A DNA stretch of 64,000 bases. It comes from Bacteroidota bacterium. Its GTDB lineage: Bacteria > Bacteroidota > Bacteroidia > Chitinophagales > Chitinophagaceae. Positions 7,983-18,182 of this stretch are shown one piece after another. A program made the translations under genes and the position numbers. Every line of letters begins with the position of its first letter. Position 1 is the stretch's first letter. The stretch is taken from assembly GCA_018267965.1 (NCBI GenBank), contig JAFDXK010000001.1:744001-808000 (forward strand), read 5' to 3'. The notes under the pieces were generated by a model. The model did no database searches and was not told the DNA's origin. It was given only the letters and a program-made list of their open reading frames with translations.

Positions 7983-9680
7983 TTACTGCTTTTGGAAACG
8001 GAGGTTAACTGTTTCTGCATTGTAGCTGAAACGCAATATGTAGATACCGTTGCTCAGTTGGCTAATGTTCAGTTCGTTGTTCTGAACAGATACATTGTTC
8101 ATAACTGTGCGTCCTGTAATATCAATTACATCGGCAGTAGTAAGCTTGGTGTTTTGTGTAGATGCTATATGTAATACATCGCCTGCCGGGTTAGGATATA
8201 ACCTGAATAGTTTGTTGGCATTAACCGTGCTGATGCCTGTTGATGATTCAAGAAGTTGTATCATAGGGCCGCCGTCTGCAACAGCAACGTATAAACCCCA
8301 AGCAGGACCGTTGCTATTAGATGAAGGTGTTTTGAAGCCCGATTCGCACAAAGTAATAGTCTTACCATCTAAATTCATGGTAGTTAGAGGAAGGTCATAA
8401 GACTTGTAAGTAGTGGCACCTGTTGCATCTGTAACATTTACGTATTTATAGCTGTTTACAGGAATAGTTGCATAACCACTGCCAAAGCTGCCGTAAGATG
8501 CGTCATCAAACCAAGTATTTGTAGTATAACGAATATCAATGACAGGTGCATCAGTAGCTCCTTGCATGAATAATACACCGGTATTGCCGCTGGCAGCAGT
8601 TTCTTTTGCCTGGTTATACACATTCAATGCATAAGGAGGTTTTGGAGTATAGCCTGTAGCGCTTTGTATACCATTAAGCACACACACATACCTTTTCTGA
8701 GAATCGAGGCTCATAGGGTAGGTGTAGAATACATCTGCTGAGCTGGTACTGTTAGGTGGTGCTATGCCAATAGTAAGTGAGCTGGTAGCTAACATGTCTA
8801 TTGTTGCTGTTGCATTGCGGAAAACGAGATTATCATATTTAAGTACATTATCGAAATACACGTCTACTGTATCAGTTAGCTTATCTGCACTGTTATTAAT
8901 GAGTTGGAAGCGAGATACAGCTTCAGGGTTAACAGATGAAAATTGTTGCAAAGGACCGCCAATGGCAGGTGCTACCCATAAGCCAAATGAAGGACCATTG
9001 CTATTGGCAGATGGTGTTACAAAACCTGAAGTCAATATCATACAGGCAACGCCACCATAACCCATATTTTGAAATGCTGCGTTGTATGTGCCGTAAGTAA
9101 CGCCACCATTGGTATTAGTAGTACGTATTTTAAAATCGCTGGTAGGTACATTGGTATAACCTGTTGTAAAGCCACCGTAAGGAATATCTTTAGCTATGAT
9201 TGATATGCCGCTGCGCAGGTCTGTAGTTTGAAAATCGGTAGACCCATTGCCAAAAGCGTATTCGGTATTCGTAACGCCTGAACTCATCAATTTGCCATTG
9301 TTGAAAACAGCTACATTCATTTTTTTGTATGGAGTGTAGCCGGTAGTGCTTTTCATACCATTTACCACCATGATATAATTGTTAGATGGTATAACAGATG
9401 CGGTTAAGCTGTAAAATGTATCTGCCACGTTGGAGCTATTGTTCAGTGCAACGCCAATAATTACGGTGTTGCCCGCAAGAGTATTGGCACTGAAAAAGCC
9501 TGTTGCATATCGAAAGTCGAGGTCGTCGGCAAATAATACGCCGTTGACATAAATATCTACAGAATTAAGAGCGGCATCAGCACTATTATTAATCACTTGT
9601 ATCTGAACACTTTGTGCCCTAACAGAGAAGCTGAAGACTATTGGTAATAATAAACTGAAAAATAGTTTTTTTAAGTTCAT
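7983..9680 (-). CDS. Secreted DUF4397-like protein with T9SS sorting tail
   Basis: This 565-residue protein has a signal peptide ending near residue 22 (FSVRAQS). Two similar modules follow, at about 24-230 and 240-465. Both begin with a pattern like FQLINNSADxxxDTVDVYxDxVL and resemble the beta-sandwich DUF4397 family. The last 75 residues form a type A T9SS sorting domain (LYPNPAGDVLHI, DITGRTVMN, LSNGIYILRF), so the protein should cross the outer membrane through the Por/T9SS machinery and be attached or released. No enzymatic motif is visible; an adhesion or matrix role is only a guess. It converges on rpsA across a shared terminator region. Confidence 0.82.
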   Translation of the reverse strand: MNLKKLFFSLLLPIVFSFSVRAQSVQIQVINNSADAALNSVDIYVNGVLFADDLDFRYATGFFSANTLAGNTVIIGVALNNSSNVADTFYSLTASVIPSNNYIMVVNGMKSTTGYTPYKKMNVAVFNNGKLMSSGVTNTEYAFGNGSTDFQTTDLRSGISIIAKDIPYGGFTTGYTNVPTSDFKIRTTNTNGGVTYGTYNAAFQNMGYGGVACMILTSGFVTPSANSNGPSFGLWVAPAIGGPLQQFSSVNPEAVSRFQLINNSADKLTDTVDVYFDNVLKYDNLVFRNATATIDMLATSSLTIGIAPPNSTSSADVFYTYPMSLDSQKRYVCVLNGIQSATGYTPKPPYALNVYNQAKETAASGNTGVLFMQGATDAPVIDIRYTTNTWFDDASYGSFGSGYATIPVNSYKYVNVTDATGATTYKSYDLPLTTMNLDGKTITLCESGFKTPSSNSNGPAWGLYVAVADGGPMIQLLESSTGISTVNANKLFRLYPNPAGDVLHIASTQNTKLTTADVIDITGRTVMNNVSVQNNELNISQLSNGIYILRFSYNAETVNLRFQKQ

Positions 9681-9717
9681 ACTAAATGTTTTGCAGGTTT
9701 AAAATGATTGTCGTCGT

Positions 9718-9725
9718 TAAAGATA
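9718..9725 (-). promoter_or_regulatory. Possible -7 element for the DUF4397-like gene
   Basis: The minus strand reads TATCTTTA, which differs from TAnnTTTG at the last base, 37 bases before the ATG. Confidence 0.35.
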
Positions 9726-9846
9726 AATATACTGATTTTGTAGCACTAACCGATACAAATACTGTTTGGTCGGTAAATAGGATTGCTGAAGCGATAATTT
9801 TCATCGGAATACAGTAAATTGTATAGTTAATATAACGACAGTAAAA

Positions 9847-12800
9847 ATGGTCATGATTAAAAGATTATACTATTTACCCGTATGCATTGCCTTGATGTTT
9901 TTGTCTCAAACAACTGTTTACTCACAGTCATTACAGGCAAGTAAGGTAAAAATCAAAAATGCCATTATCCCGGTTACTAATAATGTACAAAATTGGCTCA
10001 GCGGTACATTAGATAAGAATACAGTGGGTACTAAACTACAAGTGTTGGTACACCTTACGCGTATTGCATCCACTGACGATAAAGTGAGTTTGCGTAATGC
10101 AGGCGTTGATATACAGGATTTTGTAACTGATAGGACCTACACTGCGATAATTACATTGCCTGCCTCTGCAAGCCAGTCGTTGCCTGCTGTCCTTTATGGT
10201 ATAACAGATATATTGCCTGCGTGGAAGGTTAATGGCCGTATAAATACCCAATCCAAAGAGCGTGTAAAGATATTGGTGTCATTTTGTAACAATATAACTG
10301 ATATTGATGCCAAAGCTGTTATCAAATTGATAGGCGGAGTGGTAGAGGATGATGTGTTGTCGGCTGTCCATGCTTATGAGGTAGATATACCTGCCAATAA
10401 AGTCATGGAATTGGCGGGGCATTATAGCGTAAGTGCCATAACATCTAAGTCACAGGACATACCATTGAATTTTGAATCGAGAACCGCAGCCAGGGATAAT
10501 ATAGCTACATTGGCTACAATGTATGGTGGTTATGGATTGTCGGGCAAAGGGGTAGTAGTGGGTGTTGGCGATAATGTATCAGGTAATTGCCATATCGACC
10601 TTAAGGACAGAATTATTAATTATAACTCAATGCCCTACAATTATCATGGTGTGCATGTAAATGGTATTGTAGGTGGTGCAGGTATTATAGACCCAAAGGG
10701 AGAAGGTGTGGCCCCGGGTGTAACTATCGTAGACCAGGTATATAACGCAATATGGGCAAGGACAAATATCTATTACCCCTTGTACAATATGACCGTTACC
10801 AATAACTCTTATGCCGCTGTTATTAAGGATTGTAACTATGCCGGTACTTATGATGGTTATGCCGTGGCAGTAGACCGTACTGCTTTGGATTATGATACTG
10901 TATTGCACGTATTTGCCGCAGGTAATGACGGTGAGTTAAGTTGTGCTCCATATCCTGCTGGTTTCGCAACCATGGCAGGAGGTTATCAGCCAGCTAAGAA
11001 CAATATAGTGGTGACTAGCACTGACAAGGAATATGTCAATTCTATTGCAGGTTCTCGCGGGCCGATAAAAGATGGCAGATTGAAACCAGATATCTCTGCT
11101 GTGGGTATCGACATTTTTTCTACTACCAATACCGAAGAATATCTGATAGCAACCGGAACCAGTATGGCATCGCCCGGTGTAACAGGTGCGTTGGCTTTAT
11201 TAACAGAAAGATACAAGCAATTGCACGGCAACGTAAATCCTCAGGCGGATGTATTGAAAGCTGTTGCTTTAAATGGTGCAACAGACCTTGGCAATCCCGG
11301 CCCCGATTTTAGTTACGGTTTTGGCTTTTTAAATACATACCGCTCCCTGCAAATAATAGATAACAACAGGATAGTAAGGCAGTCTATAAAAAACGGCGGA
11401 CAAAAATCAATTACTATTACAGTGCCACCTAATACAGCCAAACTTAAAGTAATGCTCTACTGGCATGATGTGCCTGCAAGCGCATTGGCAACCACAACAT
11501 TGGTGAATGATTTAGATCTGGAAGTAACAGAACCGTCAAACACCGTTCACAAGCCATTAGTGCTTGACCCTGACCCTGTGAATATTTTGAACGATGCTGT
11601 AGAGAAAGAAGACAGGCTGAATAATGTGGAACAAGTAACTATCTATAACCCTACGAATGGTGCCCATAAGATTACTGTCAATGGTTTCAGGGTGACTACT
11701 GACACACAGGCTTATGTAATTACTTATGATTTTGAATCTATAGGGGTCAATCTTACATACCCTACTAAGGGCGCACAGGTAAAAGCAGACGATACTCTGC
11801 GTGTGTATTGGGAAGCATCTGATAACGCTAATCCTTTTACGCTGGAATACAGTACAGATGGCGGAGGTTCATGGAAACTTATCGACAATAATATTCCTGC
11901 TGATAGAAGATGGTATAAATGGGGCGTACCGTTTTTGAGCACCGGCACTTGCAGAATGCGAGTTACAAGGAACAATACAGGACAGCAATCGGTGAGTGGC
12001 TTGTTTGTTGTTAACCCTCAGCAAACAGTTTCATTGGATGGCACTCAATGCCCCGGCTATATTCGTATTAACTGGACGTCTGTACCTTCGGCAACAGGAT
12101 ATGAAGTGATGATGAAACGCGGCCCTGCCATGCAAGTGATGGCTACTACAAATGCCACTACCTATACTTTTTCAGGACTGTCAATGGATAGTATCTACTA
12201 TGTAGCTGTAAGGCCTGTGTTGAATAATATGAGCGGTTACAGAAGTATTGCCGTAAAAAGGCAACCTAATGATGGTAATTGTGCAGGCAATATTTCAGAT
12301 AATGATATTATGGTGCAGCGTATACTAAAACCTACTACAGGAAGGATAGGCACCAGCAGTGAATTAAAGAATAATGAAACGCTTTCGGTATTAGTGAGAA
12401 ACCTGGACGATGCGCCTGTAAATAGTTATAGTGTTTCTTATAGTTTGAATGGTGGTGCCTGGCAATCGCAAGCATTTAGCTCTGCCATACCCGCAGGCGG
12501 AACAGCAAGCGCTAATATCAGCGGTATCGATTTGTCTACGGCTGGCAATTATACTTTTAAAGTTGCTGTTACCAATACTGCTGCTACAGACCCTGTAAAG
12601 GCTAACGATACAACTGTAATAACCATTAAGCAGCTCAATAATTTTCCTATTAATATTACTCCATATTACATTACTCATCTTACCAACTTCGAGAATTGGC
12701 CTGTGATTGAAACTGTAAATAACGGTATCGGTCTGGCAGATGCAGATAGCAGGTGGGATTATACAAATGCTTCTGATAGTTGCAGGCTCAGGAGTTTTAT

Positions 12801-14361
12801 CAATTCTTATGTAGCTGTTACAGGTTCTCGTTCCATTGCCCTCGATGCTATCTACAATTTCGGTAAAGAGCATAGAAATGATTTCTTAGGCACTTATAAT
12901 ATGAGTAACTATGATGTAACTAATGATGAGGTGCGTATGGAGTTTAACTACATATTGCACGGTAGGCCCTATTTTTCTGATAGCAACTATGTGGCTGTGA
13001 GAGGTAAAGACACAGACCCATGGCAAACTATTTTTACTATCGATAAAAACGCGGGTGCAACCGGTAAGGTGTATAATTCAGGTTCATTATCCATAACAGA
13101 TGGGTTACTGGCATTAGGTCAAAAATTCAGTCCGTCTACACAAGTTGATTTTGTGCAAAATGATATTTCACTTATCTGCGACAGGGCTATTGGTAATGGA
13201 CTATCAATTGATGATGTAAAGTTATACACCGTACAAAATGATATACAGTTGATAAAGGTGGTGTCTCCAATGAATGTGGAATGTGGCGTAACAGGTGATA
13301 TTCCTTTTACGATACAAGTGCGTAACGGGGTGAATCAGACATTGAATAATGTACAATTGTATTACCAGTATGACGGTGGTAGTGTAGTAAATGAAACATT
13401 AGCATCCATTGCCGGTAAGCAAACTGTGACATATACTTTCAATCAGAAACTGGATATGTCAAATAAAGGAGAACATACTATTAGCGTTTGGGCAGTAGCT
13501 GACGGAGATACGTATCATCCTAATGACAGTGTAATGAATTATAAAGTGCATAACGAACCTTTGATCAATTCATTTCCTTACAAAGAGAATTTTGAAAGCA
13601 ATGATGGCTATTGGTATTCGGATGGTGTGTTGAATTCATGGCAATATGGTGCCCCTGCATCAACCAAAATCAATAAAGCTGCAAGTGGCAGCAATGCATG
13701 GAAAACGAACCTGAAGGGTAATTACAATTCATTGGAGTTATCTTATTTGTATTCTCCTTGTTTCGATATTGGCACACTAGGGTATCCGACAGTGAAATTT
13801 AAAGGAGCCTATGATATTGAATATTGCGGTGCTGTGTTATGCGATGCCGCAGCTATGGAGTATAGCACTGATGGTGTGAATTGGATAAAGATAAAAGAAG
13901 ACGGTGGTAAGAATTGGTATACCGATACATCATACAATATATGGAGTGGCGAAAAGACTGACTGGACAAGTTATAAATCAAGAATACCATCAGGCATCCA
14001 GAAAGTACAGTTCAGGTATGTGTTTACAGCCGACCCTGGCGTAGAGAAAGAGGGACTTGCCATTGATGATGTAGAGGTGTTTGACGATGTGCCTGTGCCT
14101 GCTGAAAACAATCTGCTGAGCATAACACCTAATCCTACAAGGGATGGTAACCTTAAAATAGAATGGTCGGCTGAAGCCGGTGCAGAGTTGGGATTGGTGT
14201 TTTATAATTTATCAGGTAAGGTATTGCATAAATCTACCACACCATCAGTAGCAGGGTATAATGGTATGTATTTACAGACACCTCATTTTTCAAGTGGTGT
14301 TTATTTTGTAAGAATCAACATCGGCAATAAACATTTTACAAGGAAAATAGTTTACCTGTAA
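9847..14361 (+). CDS. Large secreted subtilisin-like (S8) serine protease with T9SS sorting tail
   Basis: This is a 1504-residue secreted protease; the signal peptide ends near residue 27 (TTVYSQS), and the ATG at 9853 is an alternative start. Residues 28-215 look like a pro-region. The S8 catalytic domain (about 225-500) shows the Asp site GVGDNVSG (Asp242), the His site YHGVHVNG (His267) and the Ser site GTSMASPG (Ser439). A P-domain-like segment follows (about 515-640), then a fibronectin-III-like module (about 735-815), CARDB-like stretches, and a jelly-roll region near 1240-1420. A T9SS type A tail starts at LLSITPNPTRDG and ends in the basic segment FTRKIVYL. Extracellular proteolysis is expected; the substrate is unknown. 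It ends 2 bp from the convergent reductase gene. Confidence 0.9.
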   Translation: MVMIKRLYYLPVCIALMFLSQTTVYSQSLQASKVKIKNAIIPVTNNVQNWLSGTLDKNTVGTKLQVLVHLTRIASTDDKVSLRNAGVDIQDFVTDRTYTAIITLPASASQSLPAVLYGITDILPAWKVNGRINTQSKERVKILVSFCNNITDIDAKAVIKLIGGVVEDDVLSAVHAYEVDIPANKVMELAGHYSVSAITSKSQDIPLNFESRTAARDNIATLATMYGGYGLSGKGVVVGVGDNVSGNCHIDLKDRIINYNSMPYNYHGVHVNGIVGGAGIIDPKGEGVAPGVTIVDQVYNAIWARTNIYYPLYNMTVTNNSYAAVIKDCNYAGTYDGYAVAVDRTALDYDTVLHVFAAGNDGELSCAPYPAGFATMAGGYQPAKNNIVVTSTDKEYVNSIAGSRGPIKDGRLKPDISAVGIDIFSTTNTEEYLIATGTSMASPGVTGALALLTERYKQLHGNVNPQADVLKAVALNGATDLGNPGPDFSYGFGFLNTYRSLQIIDNNRIVRQSIKNGGQKSITITVPPNTAKLKVMLYWHDVPASALATTTLVNDLDLEVTEPSNTVHKPLVLDPDPVNILNDAVEKEDRLNNVEQVTIYNPTNGAHKITVNGFRVTTDTQAYVITYDFESIGVNLTYPTKGAQVKADDTLRVYWEASDNANPFTLEYSTDGGGSWKLIDNNIPADRRWYKWGVPFLSTGTCRMRVTRNNTGQQSVSGLFVVNPQQTVSLDGTQCPGYIRINWTSVPSATGYEVMMKRGPAMQVMATTNATTYTFSGLSMDSIYYVAVRPVLNNMSGYRSIAVKRQPNDGNCAGNISDNDIMVQRILKPTTGRIGTSSELKNNETLSVLVRNLDDAPVNSYSVSYSLNGGAWQSQAFSSAIPAGGTASANISGIDLSTAGNYTFKVAVTNTAATDPVKANDTTVITIKQLNNFPINITPYYITHLTNFENWPVIETVNNGIGLADADSRWDYTNASDSCRLRSFINSYVAVTGSRSIALDAIYNFGKEHRNDFLGTYNMSNYDVTNDEVRMEFNYILHGRPYFSDSNYVAVRGKDTDPWQTIFTIDKNAGATGKVYNSGSLSITDGLLALGQKFSPSTQVDFVQNDISLICDRAIGNGLSIDDVKLYTVQNDIQLIKVVSPMNVECGVTGDIPFTIQVRNGVNQTLNNVQLYYQYDGGSVVNETLASIAGKQTVTYTFNQKLDMSNKGEHTISVWAVADGDTYHPNDSVMNYKVHNEPLINSFPYKENFESNDGYWYSDGVLNSWQYGAPASTKINKAASGSNAWKTNLKGNYNSLELSYLYSPCFDIGTLGYPTVKFKGAYDIEYCGAVLCDAAAMEYSTDGVNWIKIKEDGGKNWYTDTSYNIWSGEKTDWTSYKSRIPSGIQKVQFRYVFTADPGVEKEGLAIDDVEVFDDVPVPAENNLLSITPNPTRDGNLKIEWSAEAGAELGLVFYNLSGKVLHKSTTPSVAGYNGMYLQTPHFSSGVYFVRINIGNKHFTRKIVYL

Positions 14362-14363
14362 TG

Positions 14364-15617
14364 CTACCTGTTGAATAGTATTTTGAGATAGAATGATGGC
14401 TTGCGTAGTTTATCGCGCAGGTCCATATCTGTGAACATGCAACTGATGGTATCGCTGAGGGATTTGCTCTTATTGGCTTTGTTTACTACAAAATTGAAGA
14501 GCCATGGGTAACGACAAAGACGTTGCAACGTTGCGCTTATTTTTAGTTCATCGCCTATGCGTTTGTAAAGCACATCGTCATAAGCTTGTTTTAAGAAAGC
14601 TCTGCTATGCTGTTGTTCAGTCAACGATTTTTCAATAGCGTAAGCTGCTAACATACCGCTGTAGAGTGCATTGCCAATACCTTCACCACTGAAAGGGTCT
14701 ATTAAACTTGCAGCATCACCAACTAACAGGAAGTTATCACCCGATACAGGCAGTTGTTCCATACCCATAGGTAAGCCCCAGCCTTGTATCTTATCTACCA
14801 ATGTAGCATTAGCAAAACGTTGACTAATGTTGGGATTGGTTTTAATAGCGTGCAACATTTGTTCACGCAGGTTTATTTTCTTATCGCGTATGCGTTCAGA
14901 CAATATACCTACACCTACATTCACCACACCATTTGGCATAGGGAATATCCAGAAATAGCCAGGCAGCATTTCGGGGAGAAAATGCAGCTCTATGAAGTTC
15001 TCTTTATGTAAACCCGTAACACCTGTATAATATACACGTAAGCCAACAGCATAAGCTTTTGGAGATTCTCCGATATTAAGGAATGTCTTGCGCACAATAC
15101 CTTTATCGCCATCTGCACCAACTATCAGGGGTGCATTTACCTCATAAGTTTCATTGCCTTTTGTGAATGTTACAGTAACACCTTTGTCGTGATGCTTGAT
15201 GTCTTTGATATGAGCATCCTGATATATGGTAGCATAAGGGGAGGGTAATTTCTCAAACAGGAAGTTATCGAATACCATGCGTGGGGTAGTGAACCCGGGC
15301 GCAAGATCTTCAGGTTTTCTGTTAGGGTTGTAAGCAATATGCAAAGGTTTGCCATTTGGCGCAACGAATACAATGCCATGACTGGGCATAAATTTGTCTG
15401 GTTGTTGAAACACTTCCTGCAGCCATGCAGGGTTGGCTTTACGCAATACAAATGCAGTTTTACCACTGCAAGCATCACCACAAACCTTATCGCGCGGGAA
15501 AGTTGCTTTTTCTATTATAACGTGCGGAATGCCTGCAAGTGTGAGGTATATAGATGTGCCTGCGCCTGCTGGGCCTGCACCTACTATGATAACCTTAGTG
15601 TCTATCGTTTTAACCAC
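14364..15617 (-). CDS. FAD-dependent oxidoreductase, geranylgeranyl reductase family
   Basis: This is a flavoprotein of about 417 residues. An N-terminal Rossmann FAD-binding motif VIIVGAGPAGAGTSIYL is followed by the second FAD motif LLVGDAASLIDPFSGEGIGNA near residue 300. This pattern belongs to the geranylgeranyl reductase/halogenase-like group that reduces isoprenoid or other unsaturated chains; the actual substrate cannot be read from sequence. The frame is open to a TTG at 15626, but that codon overlaps a TATATTTG -7 element. The GTG at 15617 (MVKTIDTK) is therefore the likely start, probably on a leaderless mRNA. The gene is monocistronic and convergent with the protease. Confidence 0.82.
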   Translation of the reverse strand: MVKTIDTKVIIVGAGPAGAGTSIYLTLAGIPHVIIEKATFPRDKVCGDACSGKTAFVLRKANPAWLQEVFQQPDKFMPSHGIVFVAPNGKPLHIAYNPNRKPEDLAPGFTTPRMVFDNFLFEKLPSPYATIYQDAHIKDIKHHDKGVTVTFTKGNETYEVNAPLIVGADGDKGIVRKTFLNIGESPKAYAVGLRVYYTGVTGLHKENFIELHFLPEMLPGYFWIFPMPNGVVNVGVGILSERIRDKKINLREQMLHAIKTNPNISQRFANATLVDKIQGWGLPMGMEQLPVSGDNFLLVGDAASLIDPFSGEGIGNALYSGMLAAYAIEKSLTEQQHSRAFLKQAYDDVLYKRIGDELKISATLQRLCRYPWLFNFVVNKANKSKSLSDTISCMFTDMDLRDKLRKPSFYLKILFNR

Positions 15618-15623
15618 AATCGT

Positions 15624-15631
15624 CAAATATA
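15624..15631 (-). promoter_or_regulatory. -7 element for the FAD reductase
   Basis: The minus strand reads TATATTTG, an exact match, with only six bases before the GTG start. This decides against the upstream TTG. Confidence 0.55.
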
Positions 15632-15647
15632 AATGCTATTCTCTAAC

Positions 15648-15677
15648 AATAAAGCCTCTATTTATAGAGGCTTTATT
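15648..15677 (-). terminator. Intrinsic terminator after the E1 beta gene
   Basis: The perfect palindrome AATAAAGCCTCTA/TAGAGGCTTTATT flanks a short TTTA loop, 22 bp downstream of the pyruvate dehydrogenase gene end. Confidence 0.72.
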
Positions 15678-15698
15678 CTAATAATATATCAACAAGAA

Positions 15699-16682
15699 TT
15701 ATTTAACCATATACATCACTTCTTTCACCAGTTTCACCGTACGAGGTACATCCGGTAAGTAAGCTGCTACCAAATTTGGTGCATAGTGCATATTAGTATC
15801 AGCTGATGTGATACGGCGTATAGGAGCATCAAGGTAATCGAATGCTTCTTTTTGTACACGATAACTGATTTCAGAAGACACAGAGCTGAAAGGCCATTGC
15901 TCTTCAACTATCACCAAACGATTGGTTTTCTTTACTGACTCTACTATGGTTTGCCAATCCAACGGGCGGATAGTGCGTAAGTCTATTACTTCTGCCTCAA
16001 TACCTTCCTTAGCCAATTCTTCGGCAGCACCTAATGCTACTTTCATCATCTTGTTGAAAGATACTATAGTAACATCTGTACCTGCGCGCTTGATATCTGC
16101 TTTGCCAATTGGTATCAGGTATTCTTCTTCGGGCACATCTCCCATATCACCATACATTACTTCACTTTCCATGAAGACCACAGGGTTCTCATCGCGGATG
16201 GCAGATTTTAATAAACCTTTGGCGTCGTATGGATTAGAAACAGAGATTACTTTAAGTCCCGGTATATTAGCAAACCAACTTTCGAATGCCTGAGAGTGCT
16301 GTGCACCTAATTGTCCTGCTGAACCGTTAGGGCCGCGAAACACTATTGGGCAGCTAAATTGTCCACCACTCATAGACAACATTTTAGCAGCATGGTTCAA
16401 TATTTGGTCAAGTGCCAATACTGCAAAGTTCCAGGTCATGAACTCAACAACAGGGCGGGTACCGTTAGTAGCGGCTCCTACACCTATTGCTGCAAAACCT
16501 AATTCTGCAATGGGAGTATCAATAACACGTCTTGGGCCAAACTCATCCAACATACCCTGGCTTACTTTATAAGCACCATTGTATTGGGCTACTTCTTCTC
16601 CCATCAGGAATACCTTTTCATCACGACGCATTTCTTCCTCTAACGCTTCCCTAAGTGCCTGTCTGAATGCTATTTGACGCAT
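15699..16682 (-). CDS. pdhB: Pyruvate dehydrogenase E1 component subunit beta
   Basis: This 327-residue protein has the full length of the transketolase-like beta subunit of the pyruvate dehydrogenase E1 heterotetramer, which decarboxylates pyruvate with thiamine diphosphate. The start MRQIAFRQALREAL, GEEVAQYNGAYKVSQG, the thiamine/interface segment VEFMTWNFAVLALDQ and the C-terminal transketolase domain (TIRPLDWQTIVESVKKT) are characteristic. The E1 alpha gene is not adjacent, so the complex is split in this genome. A branched-chain 2-oxoacid dehydrogenase subunit is a less likely alternative. A terminator follows. Confidence 0.93.
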   Translation of the reverse strand: MRQIAFRQALREALEEEMRRDEKVFLMGEEVAQYNGAYKVSQGMLDEFGPRRVIDTPIAELGFAAIGVGAATNGTRPVVEFMTWNFAVLALDQILNHAAKMLSMSGGQFSCPIVFRGPNGSAGQLGAQHSQAFESWFANIPGLKVISVSNPYDAKGLLKSAIRDENPVVFMESEVMYGDMGDVPEEEYLIPIGKADIKRAGTDVTIVSFNKMMKVALGAAEELAKEGIEAEVIDLRTIRPLDWQTIVESVKKTNRLVIVEEQWPFSSVSSEISYRVQKEAFDYLDAPIRRITSADTNMHYAPNLVAAYLPDVPRTVKLVKEVMYMVK

Positions 16683-16736
16683 ATAAAATATTGTTATTAA
16701 ATGTTTTAAGAGCGGGTAAAGATACTAATTAAAAGG

Positions 16737-17252
16737 TTATTTGGCTGCAGGTTTAAACGTTACAGTGCTTGTACCGTTATTGTCCTGATACTTAAGTTTT
16801 AACATCGTATCATTCAAGCTTAGTATCTCCATTTCGATATGAATACTTGTATCCCTGATATCATGCATATGTAACATATTTTTATCCAATCGCCATTTAG
16901 AAGAATCCCTTTGTTCGCTGGAATAGCTCATGATAGCCAGCCCGTCTTTTGTAATTTCCAAATAGGTGTTTTCGACATTATGTTGCTGCATTTTACGGCT
17001 TTCGCTTATCAATGCAAGGTTTATCTCACGAACGCTGTCTACATTGGCAATACCATACATGGCAAGGTTGGTAGCAGCATCATTATTTTTTCCGAAAGTG
17101 TCGAGAAAGTTCTCTCTTTCACGCATCATACTGTCTATCTGCTTATTTTCTGCTGAAAAACCTTTCCATTTTTTCATCAGTAAATCCTTTTGTGATGGTT
17201 GGCATGATAACAATACTACTGAAGCCGTAATGAATAAGACAATTTTTTTCAT
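16737..17252 (-). CDS. Small predicted lipoprotein of unknown function
   Basis: This is a 171-residue protein. The start is set at the ATG complementary to 17250-17252 because it gives a textbook lipoprotein signal (MKKIVLFITASVVLLSC). The open frame extends further upstream into the preceding gene but would bury that signal. The mature part is charged and begins with helical segments, and the C-terminal half looks like a small beta domain (MHDIRDTSIHIEMEILSLND). I do not recognise the family. It is the last gene of a minus-strand unit that starts with the biotinyl carrier protein. Confidence 0.7.
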   Translation of the reverse strand: MKKIVLFITASVVLLSCQPSQKDLLMKKWKGFSAENKQIDSMMRERENFLDTFGKNNDAATNLAMYGIANVDSVREINLALISESRKMQQHNVENTYLEITKDGLAIMSYSSEQRDSSKWRLDKNMLHMHDIRDTSIHIEMEILSLNDTMLKLKYQDNNGTSTVTFKPAAK

Positions 17253-17260
17253 ACAATAAG

Positions 17261-18178
17261 TTATGGCAGGATAAGCCTGAAGTAGCTTTTCCATTCTTGT
17301 GTTGACAATAAGTTTTCTAATACCGGGAATGTAGATTGATCAGTAACTCTTGAATATACTTGTTTCAAATAAGTATAACGTTCAGGGTCGTTGGGTAATG
17401 TTTTGGTTAGTATCCTTACCTGGTTGGTGCTGTAGCACATGCCCTCAGTTCTCGATAAGAGATACTTCAGCCTGTTGTTATCAGATTTTTCGCGTGCTTT
17501 TTTCAGTATCGCATCAAACTGCTCGCTGTCCATATTTTTGGGACAGTCGCTGTTTTTTACTTTTTCTTTAGCATAGCTGTCTTCGTTTGTAGCTATTGTG
17601 TTATCTGCATCTGAGGTGCGGGTATTGTTGAGTTCCAGGTTCATGAATTCTGGCCCCTTTACTTCCGGCTTTTCTTCGGTTTTAATTTTTGAAGGTTTAG
17701 CCTCAACAACGGGTTTTTCTACAACAGGCTCTGGGCTGATAGTCTTGTCTGCCTCAGGGCCTATATTGGTAGCTACATACGTATTTGCAGGTTTGTTATC
17801 AGGTATTTTATCATCTTCAATAGCATTGCCTGATGGAAGATAAAACTGGCTTTGCAAATCGAATAAAGAAAACGCATCGCCTTTTTGGGTTAGCAAAAAA
17901 CCACGAAACCCATTTTCGGGTACTTGTATGGTAAAGGTTTGTGCGGGATACTTATTTTGCTGAAACAGAATTTGTATTTGAATAGGCCCCGGAGATAATT
18001 GAGGTATGATGCTGTAGTTTTTTCCGTAACGAGGCAGCATCTGGTCTTCAAACTTCACATAAAACGGAGTTTCCTTATCGCCTTGAATATATACATACGA
18101 GAAGTTATCAGCGTTAACGTTTAAAGCTAATACCAATACTAATACGGTTGTAAGTATATATTTCAGGATAAACCTCAT
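17261..18178 (-). CDS. Exported DUF4476-domain protein
   Basis: This protein of about 305 residues has a signal peptide ending in NVNA. A small beta domain of about 90 residues follows (YVKFEDQMLPRYGKNYSII). A low-complexity Pro/Lys/Glu linker runs from about 120 to 200, and the C-terminal DUF4476 domain contains SEQFDAILKKAREKS and LSTQEWKSYFRLIL. DUF4476 proteins are exported proteins of unknown role common in Bacteroidota. The ATG at 18178 leaves a 4-bp gap to the upstream gene; the earlier ATG at 18196 would overlap it by 14 bp and weaken the signal peptide. Confidence 0.75.
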   Translation of the reverse strand: MRFILKYILTTVLVLVLALNVNADNFSYVYIQGDKETPFYVKFEDQMLPRYGKNYSIIPQLSPGPIQIQILFQQNKYPAQTFTIQVPENGFRGFLLTQKGDAFSLFDLQSQFYLPSGNAIEDDKIPDNKPANTYVATNIGPEADKTISPEPVVEKPVVEAKPSKIKTEEKPEVKGPEFMNLELNNTRTSDADNTIATNEDSYAKEKVKNSDCPKNMDSEQFDAILKKAREKSDNNRLKYLLSRTEGMCYSTNQVRILTKTLPNDPERYTYLKQVYSRVTDQSTFPVLENLLSTQEWKSYFRLILP

Positions 18179-18182
18179 AACA

